A stretch of DNA of 64,000 nt, taken from the NCBI GenBank assembly GCA_003586115.2, contig QVOM02000115.1, forward strand, positions 9,931,980 through 9,995,979, read 5' to 3'. Each line of letters opens with the position of its first letter. Positions within the stretch are counted from its first letter, which is position 1. A model generated the notes under the pieces. It searched no databases, had not been told where the DNA came from, and saw only the letters and a list, made by a program, of their open reading frames with translations. The stretch comes from Salvator merianae (lineage: Eukaryota; Chordata; Lepidosauria; Squamata; Teiidae). Below, in pieces: positions 28,201 to 40,301 of this stretch. Position numbers and translations under genes: made by a program.

Positions 28201-30903
28201 TAGTTTATTGGTCCCCATCCAGCCCATTACTGCAGTGATCAAGCATCTCAACTGCCTCACCTGGCGCGGAAGTAACAAAGAGTTGGATGCCATCAGCATA
28301 CTGATGACACCAAACTTCCTGATGCCCTCTCCAGAGATGTTGAACAGCATAGGGGACAAAACTGAACTACATGACAAATCCAAGGAGGCCAAACCAAAGT
28401 TCCTTCCTACTACTTTTTGTTTTCTACCTCGGAGATAGGAAAAGAATCACTGTAAAACGGTGCCTCCAACTCCCAAAGTTGCTTCAGCAAGATACCATGG
28501 TTGATGGTACAGAAAGTCACTAAGAGATCAAGGAGAATCAATAGAGAATCACATGTCTCTGTCCTCCCAATAGAGGTCATCCATCAGGGCAACCAAGACA
28601 GTCTAAGTACCATACCTGAAACAAGATTAAATTAGTCATGATAATCCATTTCCTTCAAGCATGCCTGCGCTAGGTAACCACAACTCTCTCTAATACTTTG
28701 CCTCCAAAGGCAATATTAGCAACTAGGTGATAAATGTTTAACACCTCTGGATCCAACTGTTGTAGCTCCAACCCCAGACACTTGATCTCCAGGGACGGAA
28801 GTCCAGAATAGGCAACCATACCTCAGACAGCAGATTCCTTCTTGAAGCAGCTCCTATTTGGTGAGAAAACTATGTAATCAACTCTCCTGCCCTGAGAGGA
28901 GGATACCAGTGATGTGGTCTGCTCCTATTTGTATTTGAATATCTGCATATCCTTATTTCCATGGTTCCTTGTTCTACGTGTGAGAGAAGCAGGGGGAAGG
29001 GACATCTACAAATGGAGGAAGATGGTACAGAAAAGCTGAAGTAGGAAAGCAGGGAATGGTAGCATCTTGACAATTAAGAAATAAAGGGAAACTGGAAAAA
29101 AAAAAGAAAGAAAGTCACATACGTACAAATATACTCATTGCCAGAAATCAGGATTTCCTAAAATCTGAAATTGAGGAAATAAGAACAAGAGAGTGGTGGA
29201 AAATGTAGCCAATCATGGAACAGAAACTGTTACTAGGGGCATTTTACCAATCTCAGAGAGGGAAAGGTAGGCACACACCAGGGATCAATCAATGGGTAGC
29301 AACCATTGTCGGGGAGGTGTGCCCTGATAACTGAAGTGAATGCAAGCTGCAGTGTGGCAAAATAATGTAGCTTGCCTGCCACATATATGAACATTTCTGT
29401 GGAAGGCACTTTTATTGTGTGTGACTACTGAATTCTTTTTCCTAGGGATGTCTGATCACACCCTATGTTTGAGTTCCTTTCTATTAAACTATTTGTATGA
29501 TTGCTTAAACTTACGTGATGTCAGATTCAGCTTGGGACAAAATATCTGGATTTTAACAAGTGCATCAGAGTTAAAAGTTTCTGCCATGTGATGAAGGCTT
29601 GTGACTGTTTCCATAAGCTAATTAGGCAGTGCTACGGAAGACACATTCCATTTCAGAACTGGAATCTGATAGCTTACAGTACGTTAGTGTGTACTTTGTA
29701 CCTTTTAAGAGCATGCAGCTTCTTGTACAGGTACTTCTATTCAGCTTTTATATCAGGCTCAGATGATGGCTGGAAGCTGTAATTTCTTCCTGAGAAGTAT
29801 CTGTTTAATGTTTCACAAGAGTTCAATACATCTTTGTTGTAGATTTTTAATACTGTTATGAAAGGAATGCCATAGCTGCAAATCTACTGGTCATGCTGCA
29901 TGTTTGCATATTCCACTTGCTATAAAGAACAGAAATGGATGATCCATGATGGTCTTGCCAGTATCTGCAGTTCCTGAATCTATGGCTTGAGGCTTTTTTT
30001 CCCATTTAGTCAACTTTTTTAAAGAATTGGGGAATCTATAGGAAAACAAGCAACTTTGTAGATCCTGACTCATTAATAGACAAAAGTCACATTTCCATTT
30101 TCCATTTGAAGATAATCCTCAGGTGCCTTTGATCTGGTCAGTACCAACCTATGTAGCAAGGAAATATGTGAATCAAAAAGGCATTTTTAAACTGTAGGTT
30201 GAATTCAGTGAATCCAGACTATATTGTGTAGGAAGGAGCTTTCTTCACTTATCTTGCTGTGATGCTGATCAGTGGGTCCAGACTTAGCAATTGTCTCTGG
30301 TCCAGACCACAGTAAAACTCGGAATGAAATGCTGCTGTCTGCAAAGTGATGACTGCTTCAGTCTAGCCCCCCACACTGGTTCCAAAAGCTCTGTTGGCTA
30401 AGAATGAAAGTGATGGACTTTGGTGCACTACTGAAATTGGTCCAGAAAATGGCATGCACCTTCTGCATGTCTTTGTGCTCCAATTTTACTCACGCTAGTA
30501 TGCTGGTAGTGTAGTAGATATTGCCCAGAATCTTGATGTTTTAGAATGCTGTGCCACTAAAGGTTGGGCTCTGCGAAGGAACAGACACCTCTAGACTACA
30601 GAACTGGACACTAGCATCATAAATATAATTGGCGTATAGCTTGCAGGTATAGGGTCTGGACCAGAAAGACTGAATTCCTTTACCAGACCAGAATCCATTT
30701 TGGTTCACTAGGATCCATATTGAAAAGACAGGCCTGATTTTAAAAGCAGCAAGGAAGTGTTAAAATATCCTGTTTGAGCCCAAGAGCAGAGTTAACTCAG
30801 GAGATAATCCCTTTAGCTTGATAGCAGTTGATGTGTTCTTGAACAGAGTTTTAAAAGATAACACTAAAACCTGTTTGCATCCCAGACCAATTTATTGTTA
30901 AAA

Positions 30904-30938
<35 letters not shown>

Positions 30939-33900
30939 TAAAAAAAAAAAAAAGAAAAAATAAAAAAAAGATAGGAAAAAGATACAAACAAAAAAAAGAA
31001 TTTAAAAAAAAAAAAAAATAACCAAAAAAAACAAAAAAAAAAATACAAAAGAAAAAAAATACAACAAGGAAAAAAAAAAAATTAGGAAAAAAAAGAAAAA
31101 AAAAAAAAAAAAAAAACCCCCCCCTCACATTTTTCCAGCTGGAGTTCTTCCATTAACTTGCATTAATACATGTGTCAGTCCCACCCTTTGGGCAGGACCT
31201 AGAATTAGCGGCAGACCCAGGATCCAGATGTGCATAAAAATGTGCAGTAGGAGCAGTCCAGTAAGATTCTCATCACCCCACTTCCTTCAGGATCTCTGCT
31301 GCTGTCATCTGGAACTACTGTTATACTAGCACAGGAAGTTCTGCTCTGCTTTGCTCCACTTCTCTTGCTATTTTGCCTACTGTCCTGCTGCTTCAACCCA
31401 AAGCAGCTGTGCTTTACTTCAACCCCAGTCTGTGCCTTGGCTAGGCACAGAACCTTTGCTACATAAGAACATAACATAAGAACATAAGATCCTTGCTGGA
31501 TCAGGCCATGGCCCCTCTAGTCCAGCATTCTGTTTCACACAGTGGCCCACCGATTGCTTCTGGGCATTCTCAAGCAGAACATAAAGGCAAAACCTTCACC
31601 TGCTCTTGACTCCCTGCAAATGGTTTTACAGACATCCTGCCTGTCTTTCCAACCTGGAGGCAGTACCTAGGCATCCATTCTAGTAGCCATTGATACACCT
31701 GACCTCCATGAATCTGTCCAATCCCTTCTTAAAGCTATCTAGGCTGATGGCTGTCACCACCTCATCCGGTAATAAATTCCATAGACTGATGACCCTCTGG
31801 GTGAAAAAATACTTCCCCTTGTCAGTCCTAACACTCCTACCCATCAGCTTCATAGAGTGCCCCCTGGTCCTAGTGTTGTGTATGAGATAAAAAACTTCTC
31901 TCTATCCACTTTATCCATACCATGCATGATTTTATATACTTCAATCAAGTCTCCTCTTAAACACCACTTTTTGAGGCTGAAGAGGCCAAGGTGTTGCAGT
32001 CTGATTTGATAAGGAAGGTGTTCCAGCCCTTTGATCATTCTGGTTGCCCTTTTCTGCACCTTCTCCAGTTCCAGTGCTACTTTGCTGATGCAGAATTGTG
32101 CTCTTCTGGGGTTCAGCAACTCTGCCTTCGTAACTTTACTTTCGGAACCTTTCGTCAGCAGCAGAAACAATGGTCTCAATCCCCCTTCACCTCTGAGGGT
32201 GGCTCCTGGCTAAGCTAGGGTTTCTTTTGGATAGAGTGAGGTAGATGTAGGGCAGTTTCCCCCTTCTCTCCCCCTCTCCCAGCTTCTATTAGTTGAAATC
32301 TGTCAAAATTGTCTTTTCTGAACCCGTTCATTCATAAAAAGCCACTGCGACAGAGGTTTTCACCTGACACGGCCCTTGCACGTGCACAGTACATGGTAGG
32401 GAATGAGTAAGGGAACCACATGCTTTTCTGTTGCTTTTGACAGCTTCAGCTCAGCTGATTCCTGTCAAGACCTGTCATGCTGCTATTTTTATGCCTTTTT
32501 AAAGTTTTTTCTCGATAACCCACTAAAGTCTGTGTTCTGATTTTGCCCAATATTGACTTGGAAGTGTTTGTCTTGCTTGCTTATTCTTTTATGGATCACT
32601 GGGCCAGTTTACCATTTTTAAAGCCTTTGCATAAAGATCTCACTTAGAGCCTAGTGACTGGTGAGAGCTATTTTCCTCTGTAAAAAACGTACACCCAGTA
32701 CACTGTTTTTAACAGTAGTCCTCAATGTTGAGGATTACTCATGATATAGATTAGGAGTCTCCTCAGTGGGATTACACATCATCTAGCGCAGATGGAGCAT
32801 ACTAATAATAGGTGGAGCTTTTCTTGTTTGCACTAGTGTGCAGACAAAAGAGGCCCTGAAGATGATTATGGAGCTAGTTATTCTGAACTAGAGGTAAGTG
32901 CAGAACGGCCTGGAGACAGAATGTGCCTTCTGTTGTGTCATTTTTTAAAGCAGGATGGTGGAAGAATTGTGGTGACAGGAACAATATAGATTTGATAAAA
33001 TGCGGGAAATAAGATTTAAAAGTCAAAGTATGAAATTGTTTTCTAAAACAGAGGTAAAATGGAAAGATTTATTGCATTTTTCTACGAGATCCCACGCGCC
33101 GGAAGAATCGAGAGAAGAAATAACAAGACTAACTCTTTGGTCCAGCTAAAATGAAGATGGAAGAATTAATCTAGAGGTTGCCAACTGGTGTGCACAAGGG
33201 GTAGTTTAGTTTTTGGTTTTTTTTCCTATATTTTTTTTTTTGGAAGGGCACTATTTTTTTTTGTGTGTGATCTGTTATTTTCTGTTATGATTTGTTTTAT
33301 TATTAATAAAATTTATTGTTTTTTTTTAAAAAGAAGTGTGGTGACACAACAATGGCAAGCCTTGTTTTCACTTGTGTAAAGCTCATCATCATGCACAATG
33401 TGCATGGATGCAGAGAACAAACTTTTCAGTTGCTGCACCACCCAAGAAAAAGCACATCTCCAGTAAGAAGATGGAAGTGCCTTGAGTGGTAACATTTTTT
33501 CTAATCTGAGTGCTGATGTAGAGGCAACTGATTGCATTTCTTTCCCCTACTTACCAATGAAGCATTTGTGATGTCATGTGATATCGTGCTCCCTCCCTTT
33601 CTCTGCCTGACCACTCTGTGCCAATATGCTGCTCCTGATATTCCAGCACTAGCACTAGCACAGGCATTAGCATTGTATACAGGTAGACAGAAACTGGTTG
33701 CTGGACTCTGGTTGCTGGACTCATGACTCTGTTTCCCTTATTTATTTCTTGTATATTGTGATGAAAACTTTCTGAACTTTATAAAGAATAAATTACTTCA
33801 GGATTTTATTTAATTTGTAGATAAAGAGGGTCTTGCAGTCTGCAGGCATGGTAGTTTACCATTTAAAACTGAGTTTATTTTTTTTAGCCTCTTCAAGTCT

Positions 33901-36900
33901 TCACATTCTTTTAAAATAGCCACAGCTTTCTAGTTCTCTTGATAACAGAGAGTCATGCACAAACTGTTCTTGTTTTTGCTAAATATTATGTGTAGAAGAC
34001 AGTTTTCAGCTAACAAAATTCTTGATTTTTGTACCCCTGGGCTTGCATATCCTTCTCTTATTTATTACAAAATAAATAAATTTATTATTTATTACAGAAT
34101 AATAAATTCTGAAAGAAATGTGAATAGGCAAAACTTACTTTTAAAAACCCTATTATTTATGCACTATTGGCCAAACTGCATTATTTGGCCTAATGGCAAA
34201 ATTTTGTTTCCTTCACTGCTGAATCTGACATATTGTAGTCCAGTAATCCTTCTCCCTAGCTGTAAAATCCTGAAAAGCAGTGTGCCGTGTTAAGACCCTG
34301 GGGAATCCAGCTTATTGGTGAGATATGGACTTCAGTTTCATGGCAAACAGTGCCTTTGAAGCTTGTTAATCTACAATAACTTGCCAACTACAATAAAGCT
34401 CATGCCCTTTATAGCTTTCTGTGACATTCACTTTTAAGAAGAGGGAGATGTCCTGGACTAACACAGAGCTTTTATATACACCACACTATAATAGCAAAGT
34501 TTTATTGTATGTTGAGAAATATCCACTCTGCAAACACTGTCATGGCTTGGGAAAGGGTAGTTGCTTTTTAGATGGTGGGTTTGATATCTAACTTTCATTT
34601 TTCTTTCAGCCTTCCTTCTGTTCCAAATTCCTTGATGAGGCACAGCAGCTGCATAGTCAAGGTTTTAAGGTACTCATGTGTGCGTGCGTGTGTGTATGTG
34701 TTAATGAGTGAAAGGTTTGGAGACTTTCCATAGTGATGGAAGTGTGATCATTACTGGTAGGCATACCACACATGATCCTTTTCAACATATAATGTAGAGA
34801 CATGAAGTGTGTGTCCCATAAAGCCTAACGTCTTAAGATATGTAATTTAGTTAGTGCTCTGTTAATCAGCATGGAGGGAAAATTGTGTGGTGCCCACTGT
34901 CTAGTAATTCCATTTGGTTGAACTGCATTCGCTTTCACTTTCATAGTGCTTTGCACAATATTTGCATATGGGCCAATCACAACACCTATTTTGTGCAAGT
35001 TTTGTGTTCTCCCAATTTCGCTTTTCTCTGAAACTATTGAATATGGGGTCATTAGTGCCAATACCTTTAATTAAAAAACTTTACAATAGCAAAATGGCTG
35101 ATGCAAGGTTTTCTTTCTATTTAATTTTCCAGATTAAGTGGGAAAAGGCGCAATATTAAATGAGATTTTATTGTATTAGAGACCACATGGCAGAAAATAG
35201 TAGTCTCATAGGCTGTTTTGTCACCATGTGGACTATACCACACTGTGTTGGAGTGCTCTAACTAACTTGGCCCATTGTGGAATGGGCTAGGTAGAGCACA
35301 CATTGCAGATAGACCATTCTGCCCCAGCTTCAAAAACTGGAAATGAAAGTTCCTTGTCTTCTGCAGCTGCTGGCTGAGGTTTTTTTCTTGCCTGATGTCC
35401 AGAAGCAGCCTGCTTCCGACATCGCTTCTGGACCCAGTATACAGGACCACTGCCCGTGCATTACCTGCATGCTGGTTGTGGTCTGGTATATCATGATAGA
35501 ATGTTTTGTGGACTGCTTGTTAATAGGGGTGTGCACGAAGCTTCGTGGCATTCGATTTTCGATCGAATTTCGTGATTTCCTGCCCTTCGCATCGAATGCG
35601 AAGGGCAACAGAAATCACGAATGCGAATTGCGAAGGTCCCTCAATTTTTCGAAGCATTTCGGGACCTTCGCAATTTGCCGATGTCTCACCTCTCTAGGCT
35701 GTCAGCACTGGCGCTGACAGCCTAGGGTGAATCAGCCAGCCAGCAGCGAGTGGTGGTGGAGAAAATTCAACGGAAGGGGGATTCCCTTCCCGTTGATTTT
35801 CCTTCTCTTCCCCTCACTGACTCACCCCCCTAGGCTGTCAGCGCGAGCGCTGACAGACTAGGGTGAATGAGGCAGCCAGCAGCCATCAGAAACGGAGCTA
35901 TCAAGGCGAAGGGAAGAGCTTTGCCTTGATTTCACCGCTTCCGATGGCGCTCGCCTCTCTCTTATTCCCCCCCCCAGTCTGTCATTGCACTGACAGACTG
36001 CGGCGGGAGTGAGAGAGAGCGCTGCGCCATCGGAAATGAAGGAATCAAGGCAAAGGGAAGAGCTTTGCCTTGATTTCACTGCTTCCGATGGCGCTCGCCT
36101 CTCTCTTATCCCCCCCCCCCAGTCTGTCATTGCACTGACAGACTGCGGCGGGAGTGAGAGAGAGCGCTGCGCCATCGGAAATGAAGGAATCAAGGCAAAG
36201 GGAAGAGCTTTGCCTTGATTTCACTGCTTCCGATGGCGCTCGCCTCTCTCTTATTCCCCCCCCCAGTCTGTCATTGCACTGACAGACTGCGGCGGGAGTG
36301 AGAGAGAGCGCTGCGCCATCGGAAATGAAGGAATCAAGGCAAAGGGAAGAGCTTTGCCTTGATTTCACTGCTTCCGATGGCGCTCGCCTCTCTCTTATTC
36401 CCCCCCCCAGTCTGTCATTGCACTGACAGACTGCGGCGGGAGTGAGAGAGAGCGCTGCGCCATCGGAAATGAAGGAATCAAGGCAAAGGGAAGAGCTTTG
36501 CCTTGATTTCACTGCTTCCGATGGCGCTCGCCTCTCTCTTATTCCCCCCCCCAGTCTGTCATTGCACTGACAGACTGCGGCGGGAGTGAGAGAGAGCGCT
36601 GCGCCATCGGAAATGAAGGAATCAAGGCAAAGGGAAGAGCTTTGCCTTGATTTCACTGCTTCCGATGGCGCTCGCCTCTCTCTTATTCCCCCCCCCAGTC
36701 TGTCATTGCACTGACAGACTGCGGCGGGAGTGAGAGAGAGCGCTGCGCCATCGGAAATGAAGGAATCAAGGCAAAGGGAAGAGCTTTGCCTTGATTTCAC
36801 TGCTTCCGATGGCGCTCGCCTCTCTCTTATTCCCCCCCCCAGTCTGTCATTGCACTGACAGACTGCGGCGGGAGTGAGAGAGAGCGCTGCGCCATCGGAA

Positions 36901-39900
36901 ATGAAGAAATCAAGGCAAAGGGAAGAGCTTTGCCTTGATTTCACTGCTTCCGATGGCGCTCGCCTCTCTCTTATTCCCCCCCCCCGTCTGTCATTGCACT
37001 GACAGACTGCGGCGGGAGTGAGAGAGAGCGCTGCGCCATCGGAAACTGAAGAAATCAAGGCAAAGGGAAGAGCTTTGCCTTGATTTCACTGCTTCCGATG
37101 GCGCTCGCCTCTCTCTTATTCCCCCCCCCAGTCTGTCATTGCACTGACAGACTGCGGTGGGAGTGAGAGAGAGCGCTGCGCCATCGGAAATGAAGGAATC
37201 AAGGCAAAGGGAAGAGCTTTGCCTTGATTTCACTGCTTCCGATGGCGCTCGCCTCTCTCTTATTCCCCCCCCCAGTCTGTCATTGCACTGACAGACTGCG
37301 GCGGGAGTGAGAGAGAGCGCTGCGCCATCGGAAATGAAGGAATGAAGGCAAAGGGAAGAGCTTTGCCTTGATTTCACTGCTTCCGATGGTGCTCGCCTCT
37401 CTCTTATTCCCCCCCCCCCAGTCTGTCATTGCACTGACAGACTGCGGCGGGAGTGAGAGAGAGCGCTGCACCATCGGAAATGAAGGAATCGAGGCAAAGG
37501 GAAGAGCTTTGCCTTGATTTCACCGCTTCCGATGGCGCTCGCCTCTCTCTTATTTCCCCCCCCAGTCTGTCATTACACTGACAGACTAGGCGGGGGGGGG
37601 GGAATGAGAGAGAGGCGAGCGCAATCCGAAGCAGAGAAATTAAGGCAAAGCTCTTCCCTTCGCCTTGTATTTTTTCGCACGAAAACGAAGCCTAGGAGCT
37701 TCGCATTCCTGCGAAGCGAAAAGGGAAAAGTGCCTTCGTGCACATCCCTACTTGTTAACAGTCAATAGTTGGAACAGAATATAGTGCTGCTTTGCCATTG
37801 TATCATGCTTTAAGGCTTCATCCTGTGCAGATAAAACCATCTACTGAGGGAGGTGGCTTCCCAGTAGACTGTTCCGTAGTATGGGCAACCCATTCTATGA
37901 GTTCTGCTGGTCTGGTTTACTAGCCCAGAGTGAACAGGACCATATATGCTTTTCTACTCAATATACATCTAAAAAAAATATTGCTGTAAAGCAGAACTTA
38001 GGGTGTGTTCACACACATGGTTAAAGTCACCCTCCCAGTGTGATTTTGAGACCTTAGGGATACATAGAAAGTTTAAAAAGAACACTTACTGCTTCCCCAA
38101 GCTCTTGGATTGAGAGTCCTGTCTGGAGTAAATAGGGGGCAAAGCTACAGAGGATCCTGGCTGTTAGAGCCAGACCAGTCAGGGACCCAGAAATCCATCT
38201 GGTGATGTCCAATGAATGGTGACCACTTGCTACACAAGGGTTGCTAGGCTTAGAGGTGAAGACAACGATGAGAAGAGAAGTCAGGTAGGAGGTGTTCAGG
38301 TGCTTCTTTTGAAAACTGTGTGATGCAGTTTTTCTACATCCCACAAATGGGGCAATCCTTTGTAAATATGCACTCCAAGGCTGCGTTCCGACATCGTAAA
38401 TTTAATCCGTATTGGAAAAGTACAAGGACTGAATTTGTCTTCTGATTGTTCCCACAGTTACAGTTTAACACAGACTCAATTCGTACTTGCTCGTTCCCAC
38501 ACTGATGTTTCCCATGCTTGGCATGGAGAAACAGTACCTTTTCCACCTCCACCCCTCGTCAGATTCTCCTCCCTGTGTAGTCAGGGATTGACTGCAGTCC
38601 CTATGTTCAAATCTTGACGTCACAGGGGCGGGAAAGTCAAGTTCTGCCCTTTTTTGGGGGATTCCTGCCCTTTACAAACACTTCTTTACATTAAAAGAAA
38701 AAAGCCTCCTAATCTCCTTATTAGATCTAAACAAGGAATCAAAGCAAGGTGTGGAGAGAAACTGCTTTGGGAGGGTGACTGGTTGTTTGGATTTTTTTTT
38801 TTTTTTTTTGCTTTTCCACACTTTAAAAATAATAAAATTTTTCTCATCCCCACAAAAATGTTCTCCCTCAACTCTCTCACTCGTTAATGATCCTCTCAGC
38901 TACCCCCCCCCAGTTCTTCCTCGGCTGCCGGCTTACATGCAGCATTCTGTGTGTTTGTGTGTGGGGGGGGAGGGAGGGAGAGAGAGAGGAGGGGGGTATG
39001 CTGCAGAGAGCTGGGGCAGAAGAGGTGGGAAATCTTTTTGCCGGCTTCCCCTTGCTCTTGCTGTCCTGTCAGCTCTTCAGCCTGTCATGCCCCACCTCCT
39101 TTTCTTTTAACTTTTACAGAATTGCGCTACTTCAGAGCTCCGCAGAACAATAGCAGCACCTCCCCTCTTGCTTCTAGGCATGCAAACACCAAGAAGAGAG
39201 ATTAAATAATTAAAACTAAGCACCTTCTCTGTGCTTGGAATCTGCATATGTAGAAAAATGGGAAGATGCTGCTATTGTTCTGCGGACCTCTGAAGTAGCG
39301 CAAATCTGTAGAAGGAAAGGAAAATTTTACTGGCGCGTGTGTGTGTGTCTGCACGGCTAGACAGGTGGGAAACCGATGCTGCTGCTTTAGCCGAGTCTGA
39401 ACGTCTACAGAATTCTAGGCAGCCTCAGTTTGAGGGTGGGAAAGAGAAAACCTCCCATCCAACTTGTCCCTTCGCGCCCGTCTGTGTCTGCTTGCCTAGA
39501 AATTAAGAAGTACTGTGCTCCCTGCCCACTCATCCCTGCTGACCCCTCCCCAGCATAACGTGACAACAAAGTTGGTCATTGGACAGCAGGAAATGGGGAT
39601 CCCTCCCTCTGCACGCTCTCCCAAAAGTACGATCCCTCCCAAATAGTCTCCTTTCTTGTTCACACATCGCAAAGTAAAACGGGCTAGCGATCTGGAACGG
39701 CTTGAGACTTCATTAAATCCGAATACAAAGCAGTCCGGATTTCGCCAATTTAGTCCAGAGAAACTACGGAACGGCAAGATCATGTCGGGCCAGCGAGAAC
39801 TGAAGACAGCTTGTAAACTGATTAAATGCCGTGTCGGAACGCGGCCCAAAACTGTTCTATGTGGGAAATAAGAGCTGCTAGTGTTTTCCTCATTTTTGTT

Positions 39901-40258
39901 CTTTACCCTCCTGAGCCATACTTCTGTTGCTGTTCTTGGTGCCTTTCAATGGCTGTTGCTTTTATCCTACAGGATAGCTAAGCCCTGCTTTATCATTGTA
40001 AAGACACACACACAGTATATAAATCTTTAGGAAAGAGCTTTCCTTGAAGATCTTAAGCCACCCCACTTCAGGACATTTGTATGTCCCTTTCTTGAATGGC
40101 TTCTTGTATGGAACAACCAGTTATCTCTGGTTAATGGATAACAGTACTGATCCTTCCTTTCCTCCTTGCGTAGAAAAAAGAGCTGCCATTTAGTTTTTTG
40201 TTTTTAAAAATCACCTCCACATTGACCACAGCCTATGGGCTAAAGGGCATTTTTTCTA

Positions 40259-40301
<43 letters not shown>

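Larger units (their letters stand above)
23530..34609 (+). other. CPS1 intron (11.1 kb)
   Basis: Holds a CR1 3' end (27050-27250), an L2-like LINE (27451-28860), an A-rich block (30900-31124), a CR1 (31463-32110) and a short LINE insertion with TSD (32978-33330). Nothing recognised in 23530-27000, 28861-30890 or 33347-34600 apart from homopolymers such as the G run near 24760. Confidence 0.85.

Noticed and set aside
30898..31128. 76-residue Phe-rich ORF on the minus strand
   Set aside because: It is the translation of an A-rich low-complexity block.
32844..32893. Exon-like segment with cag acceptor and GAG|gtaagt donor in a CPS1 intron
   Set aside because: It is 50 nt long and lies between two phase-0 exons, so inclusion would shift the frame. 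Only one frame is open and it matches nothing in CPS1.
36045..37058. 337-codon open frame on the minus strand with 48-residue repeats
   Set aside because: It lies wholly within the 144-bp palindromic array; 144 is a multiple of 3, so any stop-free monomer frame stays open. There is no start context, no known domain, and a second frame on the same strand shows the same pattern at 36991-37474.
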